From contig NZ_CP053928.1 of the NCBI RefSeq assembly GCF_014108865.1, forward strand, positions 806,001 through 870,000: a stretch of 64,000 nt of DNA, in the 5' to 3' direction. Positions 1 through 8,470 of this stretch are shown one piece after another (position 1 is the stretch's first letter; every line of letters begins with the position of its first letter). This DNA is from Nocardioides sp. WS12. GTDB taxonomy: Bacteria; Actinomycetota; Actinomycetes; Propionibacteriales; Nocardioidaceae. Position numbers and translations under genes: made by a program. The notes below the pieces were generated by a model. It had not been told where the DNA came from. It did no database searches and worked only from the letters and a program-made list of their open reading frames with translations.

Positions 1-1019
1 ATGTCGTCTCGTCGGGCGAACTTGTTGTGACCGTTCAGCATCTCGAACCCGAGAGGCGCGAAATCGCCGCGGGTGTGGGTGCCTGCCGAGATGCTGATGA
101 TCTGCGGGTGATTGTCGTCGTCGATGGCTTCCTGCAATTGCTGGACGATCTCTGACTCGTAGACCGCGCCGCCGTGGGTGAGTACCCCTTCGACCTCGAC
201 CCGAGCGTCGGGCGCCATGCATCGGACCACGCCGGCGACGAAAGTGCCGTGGCCGGCGTACTCGTGGATGGCGTTGGGATTGACGTGCTCTTCGTCGGTC
301 GCGTCGGCGAAGATCTCGCCCGACTCCAGCCACGGGGACTTCGCGCTGCCGACGGCGGCCGTCCACAGACCGGTGTCGACGACGGCCACCCGGATGCGTT
401 CCTCTTCGGAGACGTCGCCCCGCGAGGGAGTGGCAGGCGGCCAAGGGGTGGCCCCGATGCGCTGCCTCAGCATCTCGGGTTCGGAGGCAGGGCAGAGTGA
501 TCCACGAATGGTGACGTAGACGATGTGGTCAGGGCACACGGCTCCGGGCTCGATCACCCGCTGATCTTCCAGCTCCCCGAGCGTGGCCAGTACGTCGTCC
601 TGCTTGTCGACGCGCGACGGCAACTTCGCGAGCACGAGGCCGGGGACGCGCGTTTCGGAAGCGCCCAACTCGCCGGAGTACCGGTCCTTGTTCTCGTCCG
701 AGGTGAAGTAGTCCCTGAGCCGCCCGAAGTCCTCCTGACGGATCAGCGCGTGTCCGGGCCGATACAGGTAGCGCACGTCTGCATCATCGGTCGGTGGAAT
801 GGTGCCCTTCACCGGTCCGCCAGAGACGCCGGATTCCGTGTCCTCGAATGCCTTTCGGATCACGCCGACCTGGACGCGCCGGAGATGGTCGTCAAGGTCC
901 TTGTCGGGCTTCGGGCGTCCGTTGTCGGGCGGAGTCCGGTCCGGGAACGGGAATCTGAGTTTGCGGATCAGGTCTCGAAGGACCCCGATCGGGAAGCCGG
1001 GACGTGCGGGTTCATCCAT
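1..1019 (-). CDS. Subtilisin-like (S8) serine protease, 3' end beyond the window
   Basis: The reading frame runs open from an ATG at 1019 to the left edge (339 residues seen) and is cut by the window. An AAAGGAG ribosome site lies a few bases upstream of the ATG. The S8 catalytic Asp is in VAVVDTGLW (about D215) and the His in HGTFVAGV (about H257); the catalytic Ser would lie outside the window. About 200 residues of unassigned sequence precede the protease domain. They are charged, with no signal peptide or membrane segment, so the enzyme is probably cytosolic, unlike most secreted subtilases. It diverges from a TPR-CHAT protease gene across 114 bp, which suggests joint control. The S8 assignment rests on two of three catalytic motifs; the role is unknown. 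Confidence 0.85.
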   Translation of the reverse strand, partial: MDEPARPGFPIGVLRDLIRKLRFPFPDRTPPDNGRPKPDKDLDDHLRRVQVGVIRKAFEDTESGVSGGPVKGTIPPTDDADVRYLYRPGHALIRQEDFGRLRDYFTSDENKDRYSGELGASETRVPGLVLAKLPSRVDKQDDVLATLGELEDQRVIEPGAVCPDHIVYVTIRGSLCPASEPEMLRQRIGATPWPPATPSRGDVSEEERIRVAVVDTGLWTAAVGSAKSPWLESGEIFADATDEEHVNPNAIHEYAGHGTFVAGVVRCMAPDARVEVEGVLTHGGAVYESEIVQQLQEAIDDDNHPQIISISAGTHTRGDFAPLGFEMLNGHNKFARRDD

Positions 1020-1060
1020 GACCGCTCCTTTGGGAAGAACGACGCGGGCCCGAGGTCCGC

Positions 1061-1071
1061 TAGCGGCGCTA
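1061..1071. promoter_or_regulatory. Short palindrome in the S8 / CHAT divergent promoter region
   Basis: TAGC-GGC-GCTA is a perfect 4-bp inverted repeat with a 3-base centre, lying midway between the two divergent starts. A TAACGT (TAnnnT-type -10) overlaps its right end at 1070-1075, pointing toward the CHAT gene. It is short enough to arise by chance; a role as an operator is only a suggestion. Confidence 0.25.
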
Positions 1072-1133
1072 ACGTAGTCCCGCCCGGCTCAGGGAGTAAA
1101 GCGGCTCACCACCATCCTTCAAGAGGTCGCACC

Positions 1134-3671
1134 GTGGAAGATCTGCTCGAACTCGCCATCGGATCGCCAGCGAGTGCTGTGGAGCGCGCCCAGCGTGTCC
1201 TCGCAGGGGCGCCCAGTGCGCTCGAGCGGTCGTATGCCCACCACTGTCTGGGGATCGTGCTCCGTGACCAAGGGCGCATGGATGAGTCCATGAAGGAGCT
1301 CCGCGACGCCGGCCGCGCCGCGCGGCAGGCCGGCAGCCAGGATCGGGAGCGCGACGTCCGAGCCACTCACGGCAGCGTGTTGGTCCTTGCGGGCCGTACG
1401 CGGTCGGGACTTGCCCAGATGGACAGAGCGCTCGAAGGTGCCACGGGGGAGCTCGCCGCGAAGATTCTCGTGCGGAAGGCCGGCTTGCTGGCGATGGTGG
1501 GCCGGGTTGTCGAAGCGGCGCCCATGCTTCGAGCCGCGCTGGTCGAAATCGAGCGGGCTGGCAACGAGGAGTGGAAGGCCCGGATTCAGATCTGGCTCGG
1601 GCATGTCGAACTGGCGCGGGGGAACCTTGGTGCTGCTGAGCGCGAGATTCTCTCGGCCGCTGCAACTCTGGCTGGAATGGGCGAGACGCTGCAACGTCTC
1701 CATGCCGTTGAGAATCTCGCCGAGATCGCGCTGGCGAGGGGAGACGTCGCAGGCAGCCTGCGGACATACGCCGAGGCCCTTCAGGGGTACGACGCCACCG
1801 GGGAACCGCCGCGACAACCGCTGATCGGAACTATGGCTCGCGCTCACCTTGCCGCTGGCCTTGACGATGAGGCCATTCGCCTCCTTGACGCCCAGCTCAA
1901 CTCGCCCGATGTCGCGTTGCTCGACGTCGCGGATCTCCAGATCCTGTACGCAACTGCGCTCCTGGGGGTTGGATCGCTCGACCAGGCCGAGGTCGCGGCC
2001 CGCACCGCTGTCGACCTGTGCCGTCGTCAGAAACGGGCCTGGTTCACGCTTCGGGCGCAACTCGTCCATGTTCGCGTCCGCGAGGCGATGAAGGACGACC
2101 GCGGCCTGTCGGTTGCGGCTCGACGCGTTGCGGGGAAGTTGCGTGAGCAGTCCGCCGATGAGGCACCTCTGGCGCTCACGATTGCCGGGCGCCTGGCCCG
2201 CGGGGAGGAACGGGCGACCCTCTGGGCGCAGGCAGCGTCGTACCGACATCATCCGAACGCGCTGGTTCGTGCCGGCGCCTGGCATGCACAGGTGTTGACT
2301 CGCTCGGAGGGTGATGACAGGGGCGGGGTTCTGCGGGCCGCTGCGTCCGGCCTCGACGCGATCGACGAGCACCGCCGCCTGATCGGCTCCTCCGAACTCC
2401 GCGCCCTCGCCACCACCCATGGGCGAGACCTGACGACGATCGCGCTGCGCCACGCAGCGACCGACCCGCGCACTTTGCTCCGCTGGAGCGAACGCACCCG
2501 CGCCACCGCGCTCGCCCAACCACCGGCAACGTCCGACGCCGCGACCATCCCGGCCTCGCTCGCGGCGCTCCGCGACAACGGACGCAGGCTCGCGGAGGCC
2601 CGTCAGGACGGGGATCCGACCGAGGAGCTGGAGAAGGAGCGGTTGCGGCTGGAACGGGCGGTGCGGGCGGAGCACCACACGCTGTCTGCGGACTCGGTCG
2701 AGCGGCAGCGGCCGGTGAGCGCCGAGGAGGTCGTGAGCTCGGTCGGTGACGGCTGCCTCGTCGAGCTGGTCGACGTCGACGGCACCCTGCACGTGCTGGT
2801 GGTGCATGGCGGGAAGGTGCGTCGCAAGGTTGCGGGCAGCACCGCCGAGATCGCCGAGCTGCTCGGACCCGCTGCGATGCTCCTCCGGCGCACCTCGCGC
2901 GGCCGACCGGCCGACCTCACCGCGCTCGGGCAGCGCCTGCAGGACGCGATTCTCGGGGACGCCGTACGGCTGATCCCGGAGGGGCCGGTCGTGATCGCCC
3001 CGACCGCGCGGCTGCACGGACTCCCGTGGGCGCTGCTCCCTGCGCTCCACGACCGACCGTTCAGCGTGGTGCCGTCGGCGGGGCAGTTGCTCCGCGCCCG
3101 CGCGACCTCACGCCCGGCCGAACCGCGAACGGTCCTCGTCACCGGGCCCGGTCTGGCGACCGGCGGCGCCGAGGTGCCCGTGCTCGCGAAACGCCACCCG
3201 GACGCCGTACTCCTCGATGGGACCCACGCAACGCTTGATGCGGTGCTGAGCCAGCTCGACGGCGCTGACCTGGTGCACCTCGCAGCGCACGGACGGTTCC
3301 GCGCCGACAGCCCGCTGTTCTCCGCACTCGACCTCGCGGACGGCCCGCTCACGGTCCACGACCTCGAACGGCTGCAGCGGGCGCCGTACCGCGTCGTCCT
3401 GTCGGCCTGCGAGTCGGGCGTCCTCGCACCCGTCGGCGCCGAGGAACTGCTCGGCCTGGCCGCAGCCCTGTTCTCGCTCGGCACCGCGTGCCTGGTCAGC
3501 AGCGTCGCGGAGGTCAACGACGTCGCGACCGCTGACCTGATGGTCGACCTGCACGCGGCGCTCGCGGCGGGCGGCGACCCGGCCACCGCCCTGCACGAGG
3601 TACGACGCGCCGCCGTACCCGGATCGGTGGAAGCGGCCACGGCGGCGGCCTTCCTGGCCCTCGGCGTCTAG
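1134..3671 (+). CDS. TPR-repeat CHAT-domain caspase-like protease
   Basis: The protein has 845 residues from a GTG at 1134, chosen because AAGAGG lies 8 bases upstream; the open frame extends further 5' but that part overlaps the divergent gene and looks non-coding. Residues about 1-430 are helical, Ala/Leu-rich and TPR-like. The C-terminal 250 residues form a CHAT domain with both catalytic motifs intact: LVHLAAHGRF (His 719) and VVLSACESG (Cys 759). CHAT proteins are caspase/separase-clan cysteine proteases often used in conflict or programmed-response systems, with TPRs as sensing or docking modules. No signal peptide is seen. The divergent S8 protease suggests a two-protease module. Domain calls are firm; the biological role is inference. 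Confidence 0.88.
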   Translation: MEDLLELAIGSPASAVERAQRVLAGAPSALERSYAHHCLGIVLRDQGRMDESMKELRDAGRAARQAGSQDRERDVRATHGSVLVLAGRTRSGLAQMDRALEGATGELAAKILVRKAGLLAMVGRVVEAAPMLRAALVEIERAGNEEWKARIQIWLGHVELARGNLGAAEREILSAAATLAGMGETLQRLHAVENLAEIALARGDVAGSLRTYAEALQGYDATGEPPRQPLIGTMARAHLAAGLDDEAIRLLDAQLNSPDVALLDVADLQILYATALLGVGSLDQAEVAARTAVDLCRRQKRAWFTLRAQLVHVRVREAMKDDRGLSVAARRVAGKLREQSADEAPLALTIAGRLARGEERATLWAQAASYRHHPNALVRAGAWHAQVLTRSEGDDRGGVLRAAASGLDAIDEHRRLIGSSELRALATTHGRDLTTIALRHAATDPRTLLRWSERTRATALAQPPATSDAATIPASLAALRDNGRRLAEARQDGDPTEELEKERLRLERAVRAEHHTLSADSVERQRPVSAEEVVSSVGDGCLVELVDVDGTLHVLVVHGGKVRRKVAGSTAEIAELLGPAAMLLRRTSRGRPADLTALGQRLQDAILGDAVRLIPEGPVVIAPTARLHGLPWALLPALHDRPFSVVPSAGQLLRARATSRPAEPRTVLVTGPGLATGGAEVPVLAKRHPDAVLLDGTHATLDAVLSQLDGADLVHLAAHGRFRADSPLFSALDLADGPLTVHDLERLQRAPYRVVLSACESGVLAPVGAEELLGLAAALFSLGTACLVSSVAEVNDVATADLMVDLHAALAAGGDPATALHEVRRAAVPGSVEAATAAAFLALGV

Positions 3672-3734
3672 CCCGTTCGAGAGACGACGCCGCCCTCCGC
3701 GGCTAGCCTGCTGACTCGGACACAAGGAGGCACC

Positions 3735-4094
3735 GTGGAAACCGAGACGACCGATCCGGTGGTCGCGACCGCGCGTCGTGGAACGGTGCTGGGATCGGTT
3801 GCTGTCGGCGTCCTGGTCAGCGTGGGTGTGGCGTTCGTGGATGCCGGTCTGGGGGGCGTCCGCATCAGCGGTGCCATCGAGGACATGGCCCCCGAATTCA
3901 CGAGCGTCCAGTGGTTCGAACACGTGGGGACAGCCTTCGTCGTCGCGGGTGCCCTTGTCCTCGTTGCGATGGTCTTTCTTCGAGGGTTCGTTCGCAACTG
4001 GTGGGTGGTGGCCGCGGTCGCGGTCCTGAGTCTGCCGATCACGTCAATCGCGGCGGCGGAATCGATGTTCGGGATCGCGCGCCTTCTGATCTGA
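3735..4094 (+). CDS. Small membrane protein, unknown function
   Basis: The protein has 119 residues from a GTG at 3735, preceded by AAGGAGG with good spacing. There are about three hydrophobic segments (roughly residues 18-38, 65-85 and 90-112) and a soluble stretch between the first two containing FTSVQWFEHVG. I do not recognise the family. It stands 63 bp after the CHAT gene and 39 bp before another small membrane protein, so the genes could be cotranscribed, but nothing ties the functions together. Confidence 0.7.
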   Translation: METETTDPVVATARRGTVLGSVAVGVLVSVGVAFVDAGLGGVRISGAIEDMAPEFTSVQWFEHVGTAFVVAGALVLVAMVFLRGFVRNWWVVAAVAVLSLPITSIAAAESMFGIARLLI

Positions 4095-4133
4095 CTGTTT
4101 GGGGTCCACCCGGTCCGGGGCAGGCTCAGTTCC

Positions 4134-4643
4134 ATGACCGAGTCAGGCTCTCCGTTCCCCCCGCCCCCGACGCCTGCGTACGTCCCCGTCGAGCGGGTGA
4201 TGCGGCGATCGATGGTGCTGCGGCACCTCCTCAGCGTCGGGTTCGCCCTGGTCGCCACACCCGTCGGGATCCTGCTCTTCGACTACGGCGCGAGCGAGTA
4301 CGGCCGCAGGCACGCGTACTTCGGCGTCGAGGGGTCGAACGGCGCAGGTCACTTCGCCCTCATGTTCGCTGGTGCCGTGGTGCTCATGGCCGTGGCCGGG
4401 TCCGCTCGCGTGTCGGGCCTGGGGCCGATCGTCGCCGGGTTCGTGTGGGGGTTGATCCCGTTGCTCTGGTACGTCATCGACGTGAACAGCTTCTTCCAGT
4501 TCGCGCAGGACCTGCCCTCGACCCATTTCTGGTTCCCCACACCGCCGCACCTCTTCGGGCTGGTGGCAGCGTTGCTGGTCGGCAGCGGACTCGCCGGACG
4601 GTGGCGCGGACAGCCCCGTCCAGCAGTGCAGCGCTGGCCGTAG
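4134..4643 (+). CDS. Four-helix membrane protein, unknown function
   Basis: The protein has 169 residues from ATG 4134. The N-terminal 30 residues are Pro-rich and presumably cytoplasmic (FPPPPTPAYVPVERV), as often seen in actinobacterial membrane proteins. Four hydrophobic segments follow, at about 33-52, 73-92, 95-114 and 137-155, with a loop containing FFQFAQDLPSTHFWFP between the last two. No recognisable catalytic or transport motif is present. It lies 48 bp upstream of the chorismate-enzyme operon in the same direction. Confidence 0.7.
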   Translation: MTESGSPFPPPPTPAYVPVERVMRRSMVLRHLLSVGFALVATPVGILLFDYGASEYGRRHAYFGVEGSNGAGHFALMFAGAVVLMAVAGSARVSGLGPIVAGFVWGLIPLLWYVIDVNSFFQFAQDLPSTHFWFPTPPHLFGLVAALLVGSGLAGRWRGQPRPAVQRWP

Positions 4644-4691
4644 GGCGAAACCGGGCGGCGACCGACCGGCCGCCCGCAATAGGCTTCGCTC

Positions 4692-6617
4692 ATGTCAGAT
4701 CAGATCAGCACCACGCTCACTGCCCGGGAAGCCATCACGGCCATCCAGGGGCACGAGGCGTGGGCGATCATCCGGCGCTCCACCCGGGCAGGCGATCGCG
4801 ACACCGTCGGCATTCTCGGCGGCACCCGCAGCACCGCCGAGTCGATCATGGACATCCCGCTCGAGACGGGCGTTCCCGAGGCCGGGCACATCTGCGACCG
4901 CCTGGTGGCGGTGCCGTTCCGGCAGGTCACCGAGCGCGGCTTCGAGGCACACGACGACGGCACCCCGCTGGTGGTCGTCGACGTCCAGGCCGAGCACGAG
5001 TTCTCCGTCGCCGACGTGATCGCGGCGATCGACGAGGTGCCGGTCGAGTTCACCGACCGCGGTGGCTTCGACACCGACGATGACGAGTACGCCAAGGTCG
5101 TCGAGTCGATCATCAGCGAGGAGATCGGCCAGGGCGAGGGCGCGAACCTCGTCATCGGCCGCAACTACCGAGCCGTCGTCGCCGACTGGAGCGCGGACGT
5201 CGCGCTCACCGTCTACCGCCGTCTGCTCGAGCGCGAGCGCGGCGCCTACTGGACCTTCCTCTTCTTCACCGGCGACCGCTACCTCGTCGGCGCGAGCCCT
5301 GAACGCCACGTCAGCGTGCACGGCGGCGACGTGCGGATGAACCCCATCTCCGGCACCTTCCACCTGCGCCCGCCCGCCGGCGAGACGCGCAGCACGGAAG
5401 AGCGCCTCGCCGAGTTCCTCAAGGACGAGAAGGAGATCTACGAGCTCTTCATGGTCGTCGATGAAGAGCTCAAGATGATGTGCGACATCTGCACCGAGGG
5501 CGGCCAGGTGCTCGGCCCGTTCCTCAAGCCGATGACGCACCTGATCCACACCGAGTACCTCCTCGCCGGACGTACGTCGCGCGATGTGCGCGAGGTCCTG
5601 CGGGACACGATGTACGCCGCCACGGTCACCGGTTCGCCCGTGGAGAACGCCTGCCGCCTGATCAAGCAGTACGAGCCCGAGGGCCGCGGCTACTACGGCG
5701 CTGCGCTGGCCCTCTTCGGCCGCGATGCCGAGGGCGAACCCGTCGTGGACAGCCCGATCGTGATCCGCACGGCCGATGTCTCGATCGATGGGGCGCTGAA
5801 GGTGACCGCCGGAGCGACCCTCGTGCGGGACTCCGTGCCGTCGTACGAAGTGGCGGAGACGCACGCCAAGGCCGGCGGCATCCTGTCCGCGTTCGGTCTC
5901 GTGCCGCCGGCGCCGATCCCCACCACGGATGTTGCGACCCTGGTCGCCGACGAAGAGGTGCTGATCGCGCTCAACAGCCGCAACAACCGGCTGTCCAGCT
6001 TCTGGCTCGCCGACCAGGCCGGTACGCCGGTCGACCCGCGCCTGATCGGGAAGTCCGCCGTCATCCTCGACGGCGAGGACGACTTCGTGAACATGCTGCG
6101 GCACATGCTGACCCGGATGGGGATCAGCAGCCGGGTCGTCCGTCATGAGGCGTACGTCGACGGCGCACTCGACGGCGACGACCTGGTCATCGTCGGGCCG
6201 GGTCCCGGTGACCCCGGCGACGACAACGACCCCAAGATGCTGCGGATGCGGGCCGCAGTCGCGTGGCTGCTGGAGAACGAGAAGCCGTTCCTCGCCGTGT
6301 GCCTCGGCCACCAGACGCTGTGCCACCAGCTCGGCATCCCGCTCGCGTTCAAGGACATCGTCTTCCAGGGCACGCAGGCCGCCGTACTGCTCGACGGCAA
6401 GCCGGCGAAGGTCGGGTTCTACAACACGTTCGTCGGTCGCCCCGCGGCCGACACCGTGCTGCCGGAAGGCGTGCGCGTCGACACCGACCCCGAGTCCGGC
6501 GACATCCACGCGGTGACGGGACCGCACTACCGGGGCGTCCAGTTCCACGCCGAGTCGATCCTCACCGAGCGTGGCTTCGACATCGTGCACGACCTGGTGT
6601 CTGCCGTCCTGTTGTGA
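4692..6617 (+). CDS. PhzE-type chorismate aminase: synthase fused to glutamine amidotransferase
   Basis: The 641-residue protein joins a chorismate-utilising domain (about 1-430, with NPISGTFHLRP and the acidic metal/chorismate region VVDEELKMM) to a class I glutamine amidotransferase (about 450-641, with the nucleophile in AVCLGHQTLC and the His in FHAESILTE). Length, order and motifs fit the PhzE/anthranilate synthase fusion family, which makes 2-amino-2-deoxyisochorismate or anthranilate from chorismate and glutamine. PhzE usually serves phenazine-type secondary metabolism, but no other phz gene is present. The stop overlaps the start of a pabA-like gene (GTGA), so the two are translationally coupled. 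Whether the product is ADIC or anthranilate cannot be told from sequence alone. Confidence 0.88.
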   Translation: MSDQISTTLTAREAITAIQGHEAWAIIRRSTRAGDRDTVGILGGTRSTAESIMDIPLETGVPEAGHICDRLVAVPFRQVTERGFEAHDDGTPLVVVDVQAEHEFSVADVIAAIDEVPVEFTDRGGFDTDDDEYAKVVESIISEEIGQGEGANLVIGRNYRAVVADWSADVALTVYRRLLERERGAYWTFLFFTGDRYLVGASPERHVSVHGGDVRMNPISGTFHLRPPAGETRSTEERLAEFLKDEKEIYELFMVVDEELKMMCDICTEGGQVLGPFLKPMTHLIHTEYLLAGRTSRDVREVLRDTMYAATVTGSPVENACRLIKQYEPEGRGYYGAALALFGRDAEGEPVVDSPIVIRTADVSIDGALKVTAGATLVRDSVPSYEVAETHAKAGGILSAFGLVPPAPIPTTDVATLVADEEVLIALNSRNNRLSSFWLADQAGTPVDPRLIGKSAVILDGEDDFVNMLRHMLTRMGISSRVVRHEAYVDGALDGDDLVIVGPGPGDPGDDNDPKMLRMRAAVAWLLENEKPFLAVCLGHQTLCHQLGIPLAFKDIVFQGTQAAVLLDGKPAKVGFYNTFVGRPAADTVLPEGVRVDTDPESGDIHAVTGPHYRGVQFHAESILTERGFDIVHDLVSAVLL

Positions 6618-7153
6618 CACCCGACGTCGTCGTGGTCGACCACCACGACTCCTACACGTGGAACCTGGTGCACCTGATCGCCGGCGTCACGGGGGAGCTG
6701 CCGACGGTGGTGCAGTGGGACGACGCCGTCGACCTCACCGCCTTCTCGCACATCGTGCTGTCGCCGGGGCCGGGCCATCCGAGCGAATACCGGTGGGACT
6801 TCGATGGCCGACCCGTGCTGGGTGTCTGCCTCGGCATGCAGGGGATGGTGGTCGCCTTCGGCGGCGAGGTCGACCGGGTCGACCCTGCCCATGGCGAGGT
6901 CGAGTCGGTGACGCACGACGGCCGTGGAGTGTTCGCAGGCCTGCCCGCGTCGTTCGAAGCGGTGCGGTACCACTCGTTGGCTGCGACCAGATTGCCCGAC
7001 GAACTCGAGGCCACCGCCTGGGCGGTCGACGGCACCATCATGGGCGTGCGGCACCGGACCCAACCGATCGAAGGCGTCCAGTTCCATCCCGAGTCGGTGC
7101 TCTCCGAGCACGGAGCGATGCTGGTCGCGAACTTCCTGGCCATGGGACGCTGA
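6614..7153 (+). CDS. pabA: Glutamine amidotransferase subunit, aminodeoxychorismate synthase component II
   Basis: The 179-residue protein starts at a GTG overlapping the previous stop by four bases. It has the class I glutaminase features: DHHDSYTWNLVH at the N-terminus, the oxyanion region PGPGHPSEY, the nucleophile Cys in GVCLGMQGM and the His-Glu pair in FHPESVLSEHG. It supplies ammonia from glutamine to the PabB-like partner 15 bp downstream, most likely for 4-aminobenzoate and folate. Anthranilate synthase component II is the alternative, as the two share a fold; neighbouring pabB favours PabA. Confidence 0.87.
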   Translation: MTPDVVVVDHHDSYTWNLVHLIAGVTGELPTVVQWDDAVDLTAFSHIVLSPGPGHPSEYRWDFDGRPVLGVCLGMQGMVVAFGGEVDRVDPAHGEVESVTHDGRGVFAGLPASFEAVRYHSLAATRLPDELEATAWAVDGTIMGVRHRTQPIEGVQFHPESVLSEHGAMLVANFLAMGR

Positions 7154-7168
7154 CCTGATGGTGGCCGA

Positions 7169-8458
7169 ATGGTGACCCAGGGCGACCCCGCCGAGGCGTT
7201 CGCCCGCATCCAGGCCCGGCATGCGCGGTGCGTGTGGCTCGACGGCGGCGGTGCCCGGGACTGGTCGCGGCGGAAGTCGCTGATCGGATGGCTCGAGGAC
7301 GACGACGTCTCGATCAGCTATTCGGCGGCCTCGCGGGAAGTGACCCGGCACTCCGGTGGACGGTCCGAGGTCGTGGGAGATGACCCGTTCGTCGTACTCG
7401 AGGCGGAGCTGGCCGACGGCAGCCGGACCGACCAGTGGTTCGGTTACTTCGGGTACGCCGCGCGCCCCGACCTGCCGGCGCTCCCTGACCCGGACCTGCC
7501 CGATGCGGTGTGGCTGCGGCCCTCGCACATCCGCGAGTACGACCACCCGGTGGGGGTTTCGAGGCTCGCTGGCGCTCGCACCTCAACCACCGGGTCGGAG
7601 TCGTTGGTTGAGGTGCGAGGAGCGCCAGCGACGAGCCTCGAAACCACCCCGCCCGCCTACGCCACCGCCTTCACCACCGTCCAGGAGCACCTGCACGCGG
7701 GCAACTCCTACGAGGTCAACCTGACCTACCGCACCCGGACGCTGAGCACGCTCAGCCCGGCGGGCGCCTATCTCCGGCTGCGCACGCTCAACCCAGCGCC
7801 GTACGCGGGGTACCTGCAGCACGATGTCGCGGGCGCGGAGGCGTGGCTGCTGAGCTCGTCGCCCGAGAGGTACGCGCTGGTCACTGCCGACCGCACCCTG
7901 GAGACCAAGCCGATCAAGGGAACGACCGCCCGCGGGAGCACCCCCGACGAGGACGCGGCCGCCCGCGACCACCTCGCCCGCGATCCCAAGTTCCGCTCCG
8001 AGAACCTGATGATCGTCGACCTGCTCCGCAACGACCTGGCGATGGTGTGCGAGGTCGGCTCGGTCGACGTACCGACGCTGATGGAGGTCGAGTCCTACGC
8101 GTCGGTGCACCAACTGGTGTCGACGGTGCGCGGGCAGTTGCGCGACGACGTCACGACGGTGGGGGCGCTGCGGGCGCTGTTCCCGGCCGGATCGATGACC
8201 GGAGCCCCGAAGCTGCGCACGATGGAGATCATCGAGGAGGTCGAGGCGACGCCGCGCGGGGCGTACAGCGGCGCGTTCGGCTGGATCTCCGGCGACGGTC
8301 GCGCCGACCTCGGCGTCATCATCCGCACCCTCGTCTCGGCCGGCGACGACTACGTCCTCGGCACCGGGGGCGGGATCACGGTCGCCAGCGAGGTCGACGA
8401 CGAGTACGACGAGACGCGGTGGAAGGCCGAGCGCCTGTTGCAGGCGATCGCGCCCTAG
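7169..8458 (+). CDS. pabB: Aminodeoxychorismate synthase component I (PabB-like) with an in-frame repeat insertion
   Basis: The 429-residue chorismate-binding enzyme carries the family hallmarks: LTYRTRTLS, LETKPIKGTTARG (the lysine-containing PIKGT motif typical of PabB), RSENLMIVDLLRNDL, GSMTGAPK and GTGGGITVASE. With the PabA-like subunit it should convert chorismate to 4-amino-4-deoxychorismate. The start at ATG 7169 gives a 15-bp spacing to pabA; a GTG at 7172 is also possible. Residues about 130-159 are not family-like: they are encoded by a palindromic repeat (7555-7645) inserted between the N-terminal domain and the catalytic core, and the frame resumes normally after it. Confidence 0.88.
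   Translation: MVTQGDPAEAFARIQARHARCVWLDGGGARDWSRRKSLIGWLEDDDVSISYSAASREVTRHSGGRSEVVGDDPFVVLEAELADGSRTDQWFGYFGYAARPDLPALPDPDLPDAVWLRPSHIREYDHPVGVSRLAGARTSTTGSESLVEVRGAPATSLETTPPAYATAFTTVQEHLHAGNSYEVNLTYRTRTLSTLSPAGAYLRLRTLNPAPYAGYLQHDVAGAEAWLLSSSPERYALVTADRTLETKPIKGTTARGSTPDEDAAARDHLARDPKFRSENLMIVDLLRNDLAMVCEVGSVDVPTLMEVESYASVHQLVSTVRGQLRDDVTTVGALRALFPAGSMTGAPKLRTMEIIEEVEATPRGAYSGAFGWISGDGRADLGVIIRTLVSAGDDYVLGTGGGITVASEVDDEYDETRWKAERLLQAIAP
7555..7645. repeat. 91-bp palindromic repeat inserted in frame in pabB
   Basis: The left arm (7555-7591) begins GGTTTCGAGGCTCG and ends CACCTCAACCACC; the right arm (7606-7645) is its reverse complement apart from two 3-base insertions. The spacer is 14 bases. 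The core GAGGTGCGAGCGCCAGCGAGCC recurs with small changes inside desB (29374-29445), and a degenerate copy follows nasA (39095-39133). It reads through as Arg/Ala/Ser/Thr-rich peptide without a stop. Confidence 0.85.
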
Positions 8459-8470
8459 TAGCGTCCCCTC

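Noticed and set aside
525..1133. N-terminal extension of the CHAT protein
   Set aside because: It overlaps the well-supported S8 gene on the other strand and the shared promoter; a good ribosome site precedes the GTG at 1134.
4695..6620. 641-residue open frame antisense to the PhzE-type gene
   Set aside because: It mirrors a firm gene and has no family motifs; long antisense frames are common at this GC content.
4692..8458. A phenazine biosynthesis cluster
   Set aside because: Only the PhzE-type enzyme is present; no PhzA/B, D, F or G homologue in the window.
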